A DNA stretch of 64,000 bases from assembly GCF_031085295.1 (NCBI RefSeq), contig NZ_JAVFWO010000005.1, forward strand, positions 248,001 to 312,000, read 5' to 3'. Positions within the stretch are counted from its first letter, which is position 1; each line of letters begins with the position of its first letter. A program made the position numbers and the translations under genes. Shown here in pieces: positions 42,839 to 51,065 of the stretch. Source of the stretch: Microbacterium psychrotolerans (GTDB lineage: Bacteria > Actinomycetota > Actinomycetes > Actinomycetales > Microbacteriaceae). The notes beneath the pieces were generated by a model. That model was not told where the DNA came from and did no database searches. It saw nothing but the letters and a program-made list of their open reading frames with translations.

Positions 42839-43867
42839 TCAGACGCGGGCCGGCTGCCAGCCGAGCTCGGGGGCGACGTGCTTCGCGAACGACTCGATCA
42901 TGCGCAGGTTGAACTCCACACCCAGCTGGCTCGGGATGGTGAGCATGAGGGTGTCGGCCGCGGCGATGGCAGCGTCCTCCTTGAGCTGCTCCACGAGCTC
43001 GTCCGGCTCGCCGGCATAGGTCTTGCCGAACGTGGAGCGGATGCCGTCGATGACGCCGATCTGGTCGCCGTCCTGGCGTCCGCCGAAGTACATGCGCTCC
43101 TCCGCGGTGGTGATCGGGAAGATCGAGCGACTCACCGACACCCGCGGTTCGCCCTGATGGCCCGCGTCCCGCCACGCGGCGCGGAAGCCGTCGATCTGCT
43201 CCGCCTGGAGGATGTCGAACGGCCGTCCGTCCGCGGAGGTGAGCAGCGTCGACGACATCAGGTTCACGCCCGTGCGGCCCGCCCACTCGGCGGAGTCGCG
43301 GTTGCCGGCGCCCCACCACACGCGCGAGCGCAGCCCGGGGGAGTGCGGCTCGATCCGCTGCAGCCCGGTGCCCCCGCCGAACGGCGACGAGGCGTCGCGC
43401 TCCGCGAGGCCTTCACCCTCGATCGCGCGCAGGAAGAGATCGAAGTGCTCCCGCGCGATGTCGGCGCCGCGGGGATCGTCCGATCCGGTGTACCCGAAGG
43501 CCTCGTAGCCGCGCACGACGGTCTCGGGTGAGCCGCGGCTGACGCCGAGCGCGAGCCGGCCGTCCGAGATCAGGTCGACGGCGGCGGCTTCCTCGGCGAG
43601 GTAGAGCGGATTCTCGTACCGCATGTCGATCACGCCGGTGCCGACCTCGATGCTCCGGGTGCGCGCCGCAATGGCCGCGAGCAGGGGCATCGGCGACGCC
43701 TGTTGCCGTGCGAAGTGGTGGACGCGGAAGTACGCGCCGTTCACACCCAGATCGTCCATGCCCTGGGCGAGGTCGATCGCCTGCAGCATCGAGTCGGCGG
43801 CGGTGAGCTGCCGCCCGCCGCCCAGCGGGCCGTAGTGTCCGAACGAGAGGGTGCCGAATCGTTGCAT
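42839..43867 (-). CDS. Luciferase-like (LLM class) flavin-dependent oxidoreductase
   Basis: A 342-residue bacterial-luciferase-type TIM barrel: FGTLSFGHYGPLGGGRQLTA, YFRVHHFARQQASPMPLLAA, IEVGTGVIDMRYENPLYLAE and LISDGRLALGVSRGSPETVV. It probably uses FMNH2 and O2 as a monooxygenase; the F420 alternative is less likely here because the N-terminal FGTLSFGH pattern matches the FMN group. Start MQRFGTL follows a TACCGT box by 10 nt on the minus strand. A small mono-oxygenase-like gene is divergent to it. Confidence 0.86.
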   Translation of the reverse strand: MQRFGTLSFGHYGPLGGGRQLTAADSMLQAIDLAQGMDDLGVNGAYFRVHHFARQQASPMPLLAAIAARTRSIEVGTGVIDMRYENPLYLAEEAAAVDLISDGRLALGVSRGSPETVVRGYEAFGYTGSDDPRGADIAREHFDLFLRAIEGEGLAERDASSPFGGGTGLQRIEPHSPGLRSRVWWGAGNRDSAEWAGRTGVNLMSSTLLTSADGRPFDILQAEQIDGFRAAWRDAGHQGEPRVSVSRSIFPITTAEERMYFGGRQDGDQIGVIDGIRSTFGKTYAGEPDELVEQLKEDAAIAAADTLMLTIPSQLGVEFNLRMIESFAKHVAPELGWQPARV

Positions 43868-44013
43868 GTCGACTGCAACGGTACGCGCGCAGCATCCATT
43901 CCGGTGAATGCAGTTCCTCATGCCTCGCCATGTCACGAGGCGTCACGTCGGAAGAGTTGTCGGCGCCTCGTGGTTGCCTGAACCCCAGAACCGGAAAGAC
44001 GGAAGGACGAAGC

Positions 44014-44319
44014 ATGGCACATCTCCTGGTGTTCGAGTTCCCCTCGGCAGGGCCGTTCGGCGCTGAGGCGGTCGCGGCGTTCGGCGAGCTCGCCCGCGAC
44101 ATCGCGGGTGAGAAGGGCCTGGTGTTCAAGGTGTGGACCGAGGATGCCGAGACGGGCATCGCCGGCGGCGCGTACCTCTTCGAGACGAAGGAGGACGCCG
44201 ATCGCTACCTCGCGTTCCACAGCGAGCGGCTGAGCGGTGTCGGCGTGACCGATATCGACGCGAGAAGCTACGGCGTCAACGAAGGTCTCTCGGCGATCAC
44301 CGGCATTCCGCCACGCTGA
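44014..44319 (+). CDS. YdhR-type putative mono-oxygenase
   Basis: A 101-residue dimeric alpha/beta-barrel protein: LLVFEFPSAGPFGAEAVAAF, LARDIAGEKGLVFKVWTEDA and AGGAYLFETKEDADRYLAFH. This matches the YdhR family. GGAAGG lies 8 nt before ATG 44014. The active site is not defined in the family. Confidence 0.85.
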   Translation: MAHLLVFEFPSAGPFGAEAVAAFGELARDIAGEKGLVFKVWTEDAETGIAGGAYLFETKEDADRYLAFHSERLSGVGVTDIDARSYGVNEGLSAITGIPPR

Positions 44320-44344
44320 GCGGCGCGCCCATGGACGCGTCGGG

Positions 44345-47104
44345 TCACTCCCGATGCACCTCAGCGAGCGCCTGCGTCAGCTCGGCGCGTGAGCCGATCC
44401 CGAGCTTCGTGTATGCCTTGCGCAAGTGGTATTCGACGGTCTTCGGGCTGAGGAACAGCGCGGCCGCGGCCTCACGGGTCGTGCGGCCCTCCGCGAGCAG
44501 CAGGCTGACCTGGAGTTCCTGCGGCGTGAGGTCCTCGACCGCGTTCCCCGCGGTGGGACGGACGTGTTCGCCGGTCGCGGTGAGCTCGGCCGCCGCGCGG
44601 GTGCGCCACACAGATGCGCCGAGCTCGGCGAAGTCCTCGCATGCCGCGCGCAACTGCACCCGCGCGTCGATCCGTCGTCCCGTCCTGCGGAGGCGCTCGC
44701 CGTAAGCAAGACGGGTGCGGGCCACCTCGAACCGGTCGAGCGTCTGCTCATGCCAGCCGAGCGCCGACTCGAACCAGGCGTCGGAGTCGGCGTCCGCATC
44801 GGCGATCCCCATCGCGCGCTCGCCGCGGGCACAAGCCCACGGCTGCCCCTTCACCGACGCTCGGGCGCGGTACTCGGCGGCGATCGCCGACGCCGCTCTT
44901 CGGCGTCCCACGCGCACCAGCGCGTCGCAGTACTCGGGCCCGGGGGAGAGGTCGACATCGTCCAGCCCGAGGCGTCCGAGCAGGGCGATCAGCTCCGCGA
45001 AGAGGTCCGCCGCCAGGTCGGGTCGACCCAGCGAGAGCTCGAGATCGCCGAGGGCGTGGCCCACCCAGGCCTCGCCCACATGGATGTCGCGGGCGGCGCA
45101 TTGCGCGCGCGCCTCCTCGCCGTGCGTGCGACACGCGTCGGCCTTCCCGGCGCGGGAATCGAGTCGTGTCAAGCCCGCGAGCGACATCGCCCGCTCGGTG
45201 GTCTGCCCCGTGTCGGTCGCGAGACGGATGGCCTCGGTGAAGTTCGCCTCTGCGCGGGCCCACGACGCCGCCGTCGTGGCCTGATCGACCGCGACATGGA
45301 AGAGCAGGGCGGGCAGCGCGCCGATCCCGGCGGCGCCCCGCACCTCGTCCACGAGCGCGCGCAGTCGCACTCCGCTGCTGGCGTCGCGCAGATACAGCGG
45401 CGCGAGCATCAGCCACGAGAGGCGGCGGGGGTCCCGTCCCAGTTCTGGATCGCTCTCGAGAAGCGGAACGGCAGCGCGGATCTCGTCTGCGCCGCCCCGC
45501 CCGGCGAGTGTCTTCGCCATTCCCGACGCCATGAGCCCGAGCGCCCGCGCCCGCGTCGTGCGCACATCGGGCCGCAGGTCGGCGATCCGGTCGGCGAGAG
45601 TCGAGGCGGTCCGTGCGTCGCCGAGGTAGTACGTGGCGTGCACGGCGTCCGCCAATGCGACGGTCGCGGCGTCCGCCGACGTCGCGTGGTCGGCGGCACG
45701 CAGCAGGATGTCGAGGGCCTGCCGCAGCGAGCCGGTGCGGGCGGCGACCGACGCGCGCAGCTCGGTCTCGCGGATGCCGTCGATGGGGGCGCTTCCGGCC
45801 GCGTTCGGAGGGGCATCGCGTGCGCGCCCGTCGAGCAGTGCGACCGCGCGCTCGCCGTCGCCCGCCTCCCATGCGGCATCAGCGGCCTTCAGCAGGCGCG
45901 CCGACCGCGCGTCCGCGTCGGGTGTCAGCCGCGCCGCGCGCTCGAACGCACCCGACGCCACCGAGTAGGCGGCGCGCGAGACGGCGTGGTCGCCGGCCAC
46001 CGACAGCAGGTCGGCGATCGCCGCGTCGGGGCGCGAAGTCGCCTCCGAGAGGTGCCATGCCCTGCGGTCGACGTCTCCCGACGGTGCCGCGTCGGCGGCG
46101 GCGCGGTGCGCGGCCCGGCGCGCGTGCGCGGACGCCCCCGAGTACACGGCGGCGCGCAGGAGCGGATGGCGGAATGCGATGCGCCCATCGCGCACGGCGA
46201 TCAGACCGAGGTCGTCCGCCGCGTCGAGCTCCGCCACATCCACGCCGTACGCCTCGCACGCGTCGGCGACGAAACGGAGGTCGGCGCCGCACACCGCGGC
46301 CACGAGCAGTGCGGCACGGCAGCCGGCATCCAATCTGGCGAGCCGTCTGCCGAACGCGTCGATCACCGCCCGAGGCACCCGCAGGGGCATTCCGGTCTCG
46401 ATGCTCTCGACCACATCGAGGTCGGCGGCGCGCAGCTCCAGCATCGCGAGTGGATTGCCGTCGGTGGCGCGGTGGAGCAGGCGCACCTGCTCGTCGGACA
46501 CGTCGCCGGGAGCGTGGTGGAGGATCGTGCGGGCGGCCTCGAGATCCACCCCGTTCAACGCGAGCGACGGCAGGTCGGCGACGAGATCGTCCCCGTCCGG
46601 ACTCCGCACCCCGAACAGAATCACCACCGGGTCGGCGGCGAGTCGCCGCGCGGCGAAGACGAGCGCATTCGCGGACGGCTCGTCGGCGAGGTGCAGATCG
46701 TCGACCACGACAGCGACCGGTCCGTCCTCGGCGTACCGGCAGACCAGGCTCAGCACGGCCGCGCCGATCGTGAACCGGTCACGCCCATCGGCCGGGCCCG
46801 AGGCGCCGGGGAGGGCGAGCGCCGCGGCCATGGCGTCGGCCTGCATCGGCGGGATGCCGTCGAGCGCGCCCAGCGCCGGCCGCAGCAGCTGCAGCAGCGT
46901 GGCGAACGGGATCTCGCGCTCCGACTCCAGACCGGTGCCCCGCAGCACGCGCGTCCCGTCGAGGCGCGAGACGGCGTCCTCGAGGAGCGCGGTCTTGCCG
47001 ACGCCGGCTTCTCCGCGCACGGCGAGCACGCCGCTCGTCCCCAGGCGCGCTGCAGCCCCGAGCCGATCGATCGCCTGCTGCTCGGCCTGTCGACCCACCA
47101 GCAT
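44345..47104 (-). CDS. LuxR-type (LAL) regulator with N-terminal ATPase
   Basis: A 919-residue large ATP-binding LuxR regulator. Residues 1 to about 330 form an AAA/STAND domain with Walker A GEAGVGKTALL and Walker B-like VAVVVDDLHLAD; a long helical TPR-like middle follows; residues about 855-919 are a LuxR HTH (LTPQELQVSLLLAEGRTTREAAAALFLSPKTVEYHLRKAYTKLG). LALs activate genes on sensing an unknown metabolite. Minus-strand TAGACT (47116-47111) ends 6 nt before the ATG, leaderless. It is divergent from a SAM methyltransferase, a possible target. Confidence 0.92.
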   Translation of the reverse strand: MLVGRQAEQQAIDRLGAAARLGTSGVLAVRGEAGVGKTALLEDAVSRLDGTRVLRGTGLESEREIPFATLLQLLRPALGALDGIPPMQADAMAAALALPGASGPADGRDRFTIGAAVLSLVCRYAEDGPVAVVVDDLHLADEPSANALVFAARRLAADPVVILFGVRSPDGDDLVADLPSLALNGVDLEAARTILHHAPGDVSDEQVRLLHRATDGNPLAMLELRAADLDVVESIETGMPLRVPRAVIDAFGRRLARLDAGCRAALLVAAVCGADLRFVADACEAYGVDVAELDAADDLGLIAVRDGRIAFRHPLLRAAVYSGASAHARRAAHRAAADAAPSGDVDRRAWHLSEATSRPDAAIADLLSVAGDHAVSRAAYSVASGAFERAARLTPDADARSARLLKAADAAWEAGDGERAVALLDGRARDAPPNAAGSAPIDGIRETELRASVAARTGSLRQALDILLRAADHATSADAATVALADAVHATYYLGDARTASTLADRIADLRPDVRTTRARALGLMASGMAKTLAGRGGADEIRAAVPLLESDPELGRDPRRLSWLMLAPLYLRDASSGVRLRALVDEVRGAAGIGALPALLFHVAVDQATTAASWARAEANFTEAIRLATDTGQTTERAMSLAGLTRLDSRAGKADACRTHGEEARAQCAARDIHVGEAWVGHALGDLELSLGRPDLAADLFAELIALLGRLGLDDVDLSPGPEYCDALVRVGRRRAASAIAAEYRARASVKGQPWACARGERAMGIADADADSDAWFESALGWHEQTLDRFEVARTRLAYGERLRRTGRRIDARVQLRAACEDFAELGASVWRTRAAAELTATGEHVRPTAGNAVEDLTPQELQVSLLLAEGRTTREAAAALFLSPKTVEYHLRKAYTKLGIGSRAELTQALAEVHRE

Positions 47105-47227
47105 GGCCCGAGTCTACGACCGCGTCCGCGACTAGGGGGGTCCCCGGATGCGGTGCCGAGGGGCGGCTGCCTACCTTCGAGGCATCCGCGGATCTCCGCC
47201 GCGGAGCACCGACCGAAGGAGCCGCTG

Positions 47228-48304
47228 ATGTCTCTCACCGTCCCACCCACGCAGATCGACACCGACAAGCTGATGAACTTCGTCTTCCGCGCCGTCGACG
47301 AAGTCGGCGCGACCCTCAACGCCGCACTCGTCGTGATGGGCGACAAGCTCGGCTACTACCGGGACCTCGCCGACCACGGTCCGAGCACGCCGGCGCAGCT
47401 CGCCGAGCGCACGCAGACGGCCGAGCCATACGCACGTGAGTGGCTGAACGCCCAGGCCGCCGGCGGCTACGTCACGTACGACCCGGCGAGCAAGCGCTAC
47501 ACGCTGCCCGCCGAACACGCGGTCGCGATGACCGACCCCGACAGCGCGGCCTTCCTTCCCGGGTTCTTCCAGATCGCACTCGGAACCGTCCACGACACGC
47601 AGCACATCGTCGAGGCCGCGCGCAGCGGCGCCGGCTACGGCTGGCACCAGCACGGTGCAGACGTCCACGTGGGCTGCGAGCGGTTCTTCCGTCCGAGCTA
47701 TCACGCCAACCTCGTGGACTCGTGGATCCCCGCGCTCGACGGAGTGAAGGACAAGCTCGAGAGCGGCGCGCTCGTCGCCGACGTCGGTTGCGGGCACGGG
47801 GCGTCCACGATCCTCCTCGCGCAGGCGTTCCCGAACTCGACGTTCGTCGGCTCGGACTACCACGCCGAGTCGATCGAGGTCGCCCGCGCCCGGGCTGCGG
47901 AGGCGGGTGTGGAGAACGTGCGCTTCGAAGTCGCCTCGGCACAGGAACTCGGCGGCCGGGGGTATGACCTCGTCACGATGTTCGACTGCCTGCACGACAT
48001 GGGCGATCCGGTCGGGGCCGCGCGCCGGGTGCGCGACGCGATCGCCGACGATGGCACGTGGATGATCGTCGAGCCCATGGCCGGCGACCACGTCGAAGAC
48101 AACCTGAACCCGGTCGGCCGCGCCTACTACGGCTTCTCGACGCTGCTGTGCACGCCGTCCTCGCTCTCGCAGGACGTGGGACTGGCGCTCGGCACGCAGG
48201 CCGGACCCGCGCGGATCCGCGACGTCACCTCGGCGGCCGGGTTCACGGGGTTCCGCACCGTCGCCGAGACGCCGTTCAACCGGGTCATCGAAGCGCGACC
48301 CTGA
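47228..48304 (+). CDS. SAM-dependent methyltransferase with winged-helix N-terminus
   Basis: A 358-residue enzyme. Residues about 20-110 form a winged-helix dimerisation domain as in O-methyltransferases (YYRDLADHGPSTPAQLAERT). The Rossmann methyltransferase domain has motif I VADVGCGHGAST, motif II GSDYH and motif IV MFDCLHDMG. It would methylate a small acceptor; the target is unknown. AAGGAG lies about 6 nt before ATG 47228. Longer open sequence upstream is an antisense shadow of the LuxR gene and is ignored. Confidence 0.9.
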   Translation: MSLTVPPTQIDTDKLMNFVFRAVDEVGATLNAALVVMGDKLGYYRDLADHGPSTPAQLAERTQTAEPYAREWLNAQAAGGYVTYDPASKRYTLPAEHAVAMTDPDSAAFLPGFFQIALGTVHDTQHIVEAARSGAGYGWHQHGADVHVGCERFFRPSYHANLVDSWIPALDGVKDKLESGALVADVGCGHGASTILLAQAFPNSTFVGSDYHAESIEVARARAAEAGVENVRFEVASAQELGGRGYDLVTMFDCLHDMGDPVGAARRVRDAIADDGTWMIVEPMAGDHVEDNLNPVGRAYYGFSTLLCTPSSLSQDVGLALGTQAGPARIRDVTSAAGFTGFRTVAETPFNRVIEARP

Positions 48305-48335
48305 CGGCGCGCGGCGAGAGGAGCAGACTGGGGGG

Positions 48336-49586
48336 ATGGCCGCCATGGGCAACCGCCATACCTGGGTCCGGGCGCAGCGCCGCCCGCGGAGGGCGCTGTT
48401 CCTCTCGTCGCCGATCGGCCTGGGCCATGCGCGGCGCGACGTCGCGATCGCACAGGAGCTGCGCCGGCTGCATCCCGACCTGCAGATCGACTGGCTGGCG
48501 CAGCATCCGGTGACCCGCGTGCTCGCGGATGCCGGGGAACCTGTGCACCCGGCATCCGCCTTCCTGGCCAACGAATCGGCGCACATCGAGGACGAGTCCG
48601 CCGACCACGATCTGCACGCCTTCCAGGCGATCCGGCGGATGGACGAGATCCTGGTGAACAACTTCATGGTCTTCAACGACGTGGTCGACGAGACGTACTA
48701 CGACCTCGTGATCGGCGACGAGGCGTGGGACGTCGACTACTTCCTCCACGAGAATCCCGAGCTCAAGCGGTTCGCTTTCGCCTGGATGACCGACTTCGTG
48801 GGGTGGCTGCCGATGCCGAGCGGTGGGGATGCCGAGGCCGCGCTCACCGCGGACTACAACGCCGAGATGCTCGAGCAGCGGACGCGATACCGCCGTCTGC
48901 GCGACAGGTCGATCTTCGTGGGCGTCCCCGACGACGTGGTGGACGCGTCCTTCGGGCCGGGATTGCCGGGCATCCGCGAGTGGACCGAGGCCCATTACGA
49001 CTTCGCGGGCTACGTCACCGGGTTCACGCCGCCGAGCGACGAGGAGCGAGCCCGGGTGCGGACGCGACTCGGGTACGCGCCCGACGACGTGCTCTGCATC
49101 GTGACCGTCGGCGGCTCCGGCGTCGGCGACGCCCTCCTGCATCGGGTGATGGATGCCGTGCCCCTCGCGCGTCGGATGCTGCCGGCGCTGCGGTTCCTCG
49201 TGGTGACCGGCCCGCGGATCGATCCGTCGTCGTTGCCGCGGAGACAGGGCGCGAAGGTGCGCGGCTTCGTGCCGGACCTGTACCTCACGCTCGCCGCCTG
49301 CGACGTCGCCGTCGTGCAGGGCGGCCTCACGACGTGCATGGAACTCACCGCGGCCGGCCGCCCGTTTCTGTACGTGCCGCTCGAGAACCACTTCGAGCAG
49401 AACTTCCACGTGCGTCACCGGCTGGCCCGCTACGGTGCCGGACGCTGTGTGCCGTACGTCCAGGCGTGCGACCCCGAGACGCTCGCGGAGGCCCTCGTGG
49501 CGGAGGTGGCGCGCGAAGTGCGTTACCGGCCGGTGGAGACCGACGGTGCCGCGAGGGCCGCGGCGATGCTGGCGGAGCTGATCTGA
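48336..49586 (+). CDS. GT-B fold glycosyltransferase (MurG/UDP-glycosyltransferase-like)
   Basis: A 416-residue protein with a two-domain GT-B fold: N-terminal RRALFLSSPIGLGHARRDVA and a C-terminal sugar-donor site DVAVVQGGLTTCMELTAAGR followed by PFLYVPLENHFEQNFHV, the GG-x-T..E pattern of MurG and GT1 enzymes. The acceptor is unknown. CAGACT (48324-48329) lies 6 nt before ATG 48336, another leaderless start. The next gene overlaps its stop by one base (TGATG), so both are in one operon. Confidence 0.85.
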   Translation: MAAMGNRHTWVRAQRRPRRALFLSSPIGLGHARRDVAIAQELRRLHPDLQIDWLAQHPVTRVLADAGEPVHPASAFLANESAHIEDESADHDLHAFQAIRRMDEILVNNFMVFNDVVDETYYDLVIGDEAWDVDYFLHENPELKRFAFAWMTDFVGWLPMPSGGDAEAALTADYNAEMLEQRTRYRRLRDRSIFVGVPDDVVDASFGPGLPGIREWTEAHYDFAGYVTGFTPPSDEERARVRTRLGYAPDDVLCIVTVGGSGVGDALLHRVMDAVPLARRMLPALRFLVVTGPRIDPSSLPRRQGAKVRGFVPDLYLTLAACDVAVVQGGLTTCMELTAAGRPFLYVPLENHFEQNFHVRHRLARYGAGRCVPYVQACDPETLAEALVAEVAREVRYRPVETDGAARAAAMLAELI

Positions 49587-50464
49587 TGCGCGCGCTGCAG
49601 CCGACGACGACCGGCGTCGTGGACCGCGAGGGTATCGCGGTGCACTACGAGGTGTATGGCGTCGGTTCCCCGACGGTGTACCTGCTCATGCCCGACGTCA
49701 TTGTCCACAGTCGGGCATGGAAGGCGCAGATCCCCTTCCTGGCGCGGTATTTCCGTGTGGTGGTCAGCGACCCGCCGGGGAACGGGCTGAGCGGCACGCC
49801 GGTGTCGGCCGATCAGATGGACGATCCGGTGCTGATCGCTGGGCAGTGGGGGGTGCTGGATGCCATCGGGGCCGAGCAGGCGGTGCTCGTCGGGGTGTGC
49901 ACCGGCGCCGGGCACTCCTTGATCATGGCCGGGCAGCGACCCGACCGGGTGCTCGGCGCGTGTGCGATCAACCCTGGCCTGCGGCTGACCGAGCCACTGC
50001 CGCATCGGGTGGCCTTCCCCTACGACGAGCCGCGCGACGGGTATGAGGGCTGGCAGAAGCAGAACCGCCACTACTGGAAGCAGGACTGGGCCGACTGGTC
50101 GGAGTTCTTCTTCGGGCAGATGTTCCCCGAGCCGCATTCGACGAAGCAGGTGGAGGACTGCGTCGACTGGTCGATGGGGTCGGGGGCCGACATGCTGATC
50201 CTGGAGTACTCGTCGACCTACCTCGCCGCCGACATCGCGTCATCCCGGGCGATCTGCGAGGCGGTCCGCTGCCCCGTGCTGGTGATCACGGGTTCGCGCG
50301 ACATGTGCCAGAACCCGCTGCGCGGTCCGATCGCCGCCGATCTGACCGGGGGCGACCTCGTCGTCATCGACGGCGGCGGGCACTTGCCTCAGGCGCGCGA
50401 TCCGGTCAAGGTCAACCTGCTGCTGCGAGACTTCATCCGGCGCGTCGCGCCTCGGGCCGCGTAA
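49586..50464 (+). CDS. Alpha/beta hydrolase with a Cys nucleophile
   Basis: A 292-residue alpha/beta hydrolase. The oxyanion/nucleophile elbow G-x-S-x-G is present as GVCTG with Cys105 in the nucleophile position, an unusual replacement for Ser; catalytic acid is in TGSRDMCQN and His in GGGHLPQARDP. Dienelactone-hydrolase-type enzymes also use Cys. It is coupled to the glycosyltransferase gene (overlap of 1 nt), suggesting a role in the same pathway, perhaps deacylation or hydrolysis of the product. Substrate unknown. Confidence 0.85.
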   Translation: MRALQPTTTGVVDREGIAVHYEVYGVGSPTVYLLMPDVIVHSRAWKAQIPFLARYFRVVVSDPPGNGLSGTPVSADQMDDPVLIAGQWGVLDAIGAEQAVLVGVCTGAGHSLIMAGQRPDRVLGACAINPGLRLTEPLPHRVAFPYDEPRDGYEGWQKQNRHYWKQDWADWSEFFFGQMFPEPHSTKQVEDCVDWSMGSGADMLILEYSSTYLAADIASSRAICEAVRCPVLVITGSRDMCQNPLRGPIAADLTGGDLVVIDGGGHLPQARDPVKVNLLLRDFIRRVAPRAA

Positions 50465-50475
50465 GCCGCTGACGG

Positions 50476-50937
50476 CTACGGCGCGGAGGAGGTGGCGGGC
50501 GTCAGTGCGGCGAGAACTTCCACCACGGGGGCGAGTTCGGGCTGCTGGGCCGCTTCTGCGAGCACTCGTGCGAGCGTCTCGTCGTGGATGGGGTGCGCAC
50601 GCTCGTAGAGCTCGCGCCCTGCCGGGGTGAGCTCGGTGTAGATTCCGCGCCGGTCATCGGCGCACAGGACGCGGGCGATGAGTGCCCGGTCCTCGAGGCG
50701 GTTCACCAGGCGCGTCGTCGCACTGGCGCTGAGGGCGGTGGCGCGTGCGAGCTGCTGCATCCGCATATGCCAGCCGTCCTGGCGGCTCAGCGCGTCGAGC
50801 ACGGTGTACTCGACCACCGAGAGGTCGACGGATGCTGCGAGCGCGCGCTCGAGCTCGGCGTCGATGAGCCCGTGCAGGGCGGCGAGCGTGCGCCAGCCCT
50901 GGGCGCGCACCTCGACCGCGTCGTCGGCGATGCCCAT
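50476..50937 (-). CDS. MarR-family regulator
   Basis: A 153-residue MarR protein with the winged HTH LSVVEYTVLDALSRQDGWHM, then RMQQLARATALSASATTRLVNRLEDRALI and a wing LCADDRRGIYTELTPAGREL. It likely represses the divergent MFS gene. GAGGAGG lies 5 nt before ATG 50937. Repeated TGCAACTAT-type words in the intergenic region are good operators. Confidence 0.9.
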   Translation of the reverse strand: MGIADDAVEVRAQGWRTLAALHGLIDAELERALAASVDLSVVEYTVLDALSRQDGWHMRMQQLARATALSASATTRLVNRLEDRALIARVLCADDRRGIYTELTPAGRELYERAHPIHDETLARVLAEAAQQPELAPVVEVLAALTPATSSAP

Positions 50938-50960
50938 GAGTCCTCCTCGTCGATCGATGC

Positions 50961-51040
50961 AGTTGCATGGTTGTTTGCCCACATAGTGCGCGTGTGCAAC
51001 TATTTATCCCGCACCTGCAATATCCCGCGTGTGCAACTAT
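50961..51040. promoter_or_regulatory. MarR operator region with repeated TGCAACTAT words
   Basis: GCGTGTGCAACTAT occurs twice (50990-51003 and 51027-51040, 37 bp apart) and an inverted AGTTGCA lies at 50961-50967; an imperfect TGCAATAT is at 51016-51023. With ATAGT facing ACTAT around the first copy (50983-51003) this gives a 21-bp near-palindrome. They lie in the AT-richer promoter between the MarR and MFS genes. Confidence 0.6.
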
Positions 51041-51065
51041 CGCCCAGTGTAACAGGAGAACCCTC

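Noticed and set aside
44426..47227. Long plus-strand extension upstream of the methyltransferase start
   Set aside because: It lies opposite the LuxR-type regulator and has no motif. The methyltransferase start at 47228 has a ribosome site.
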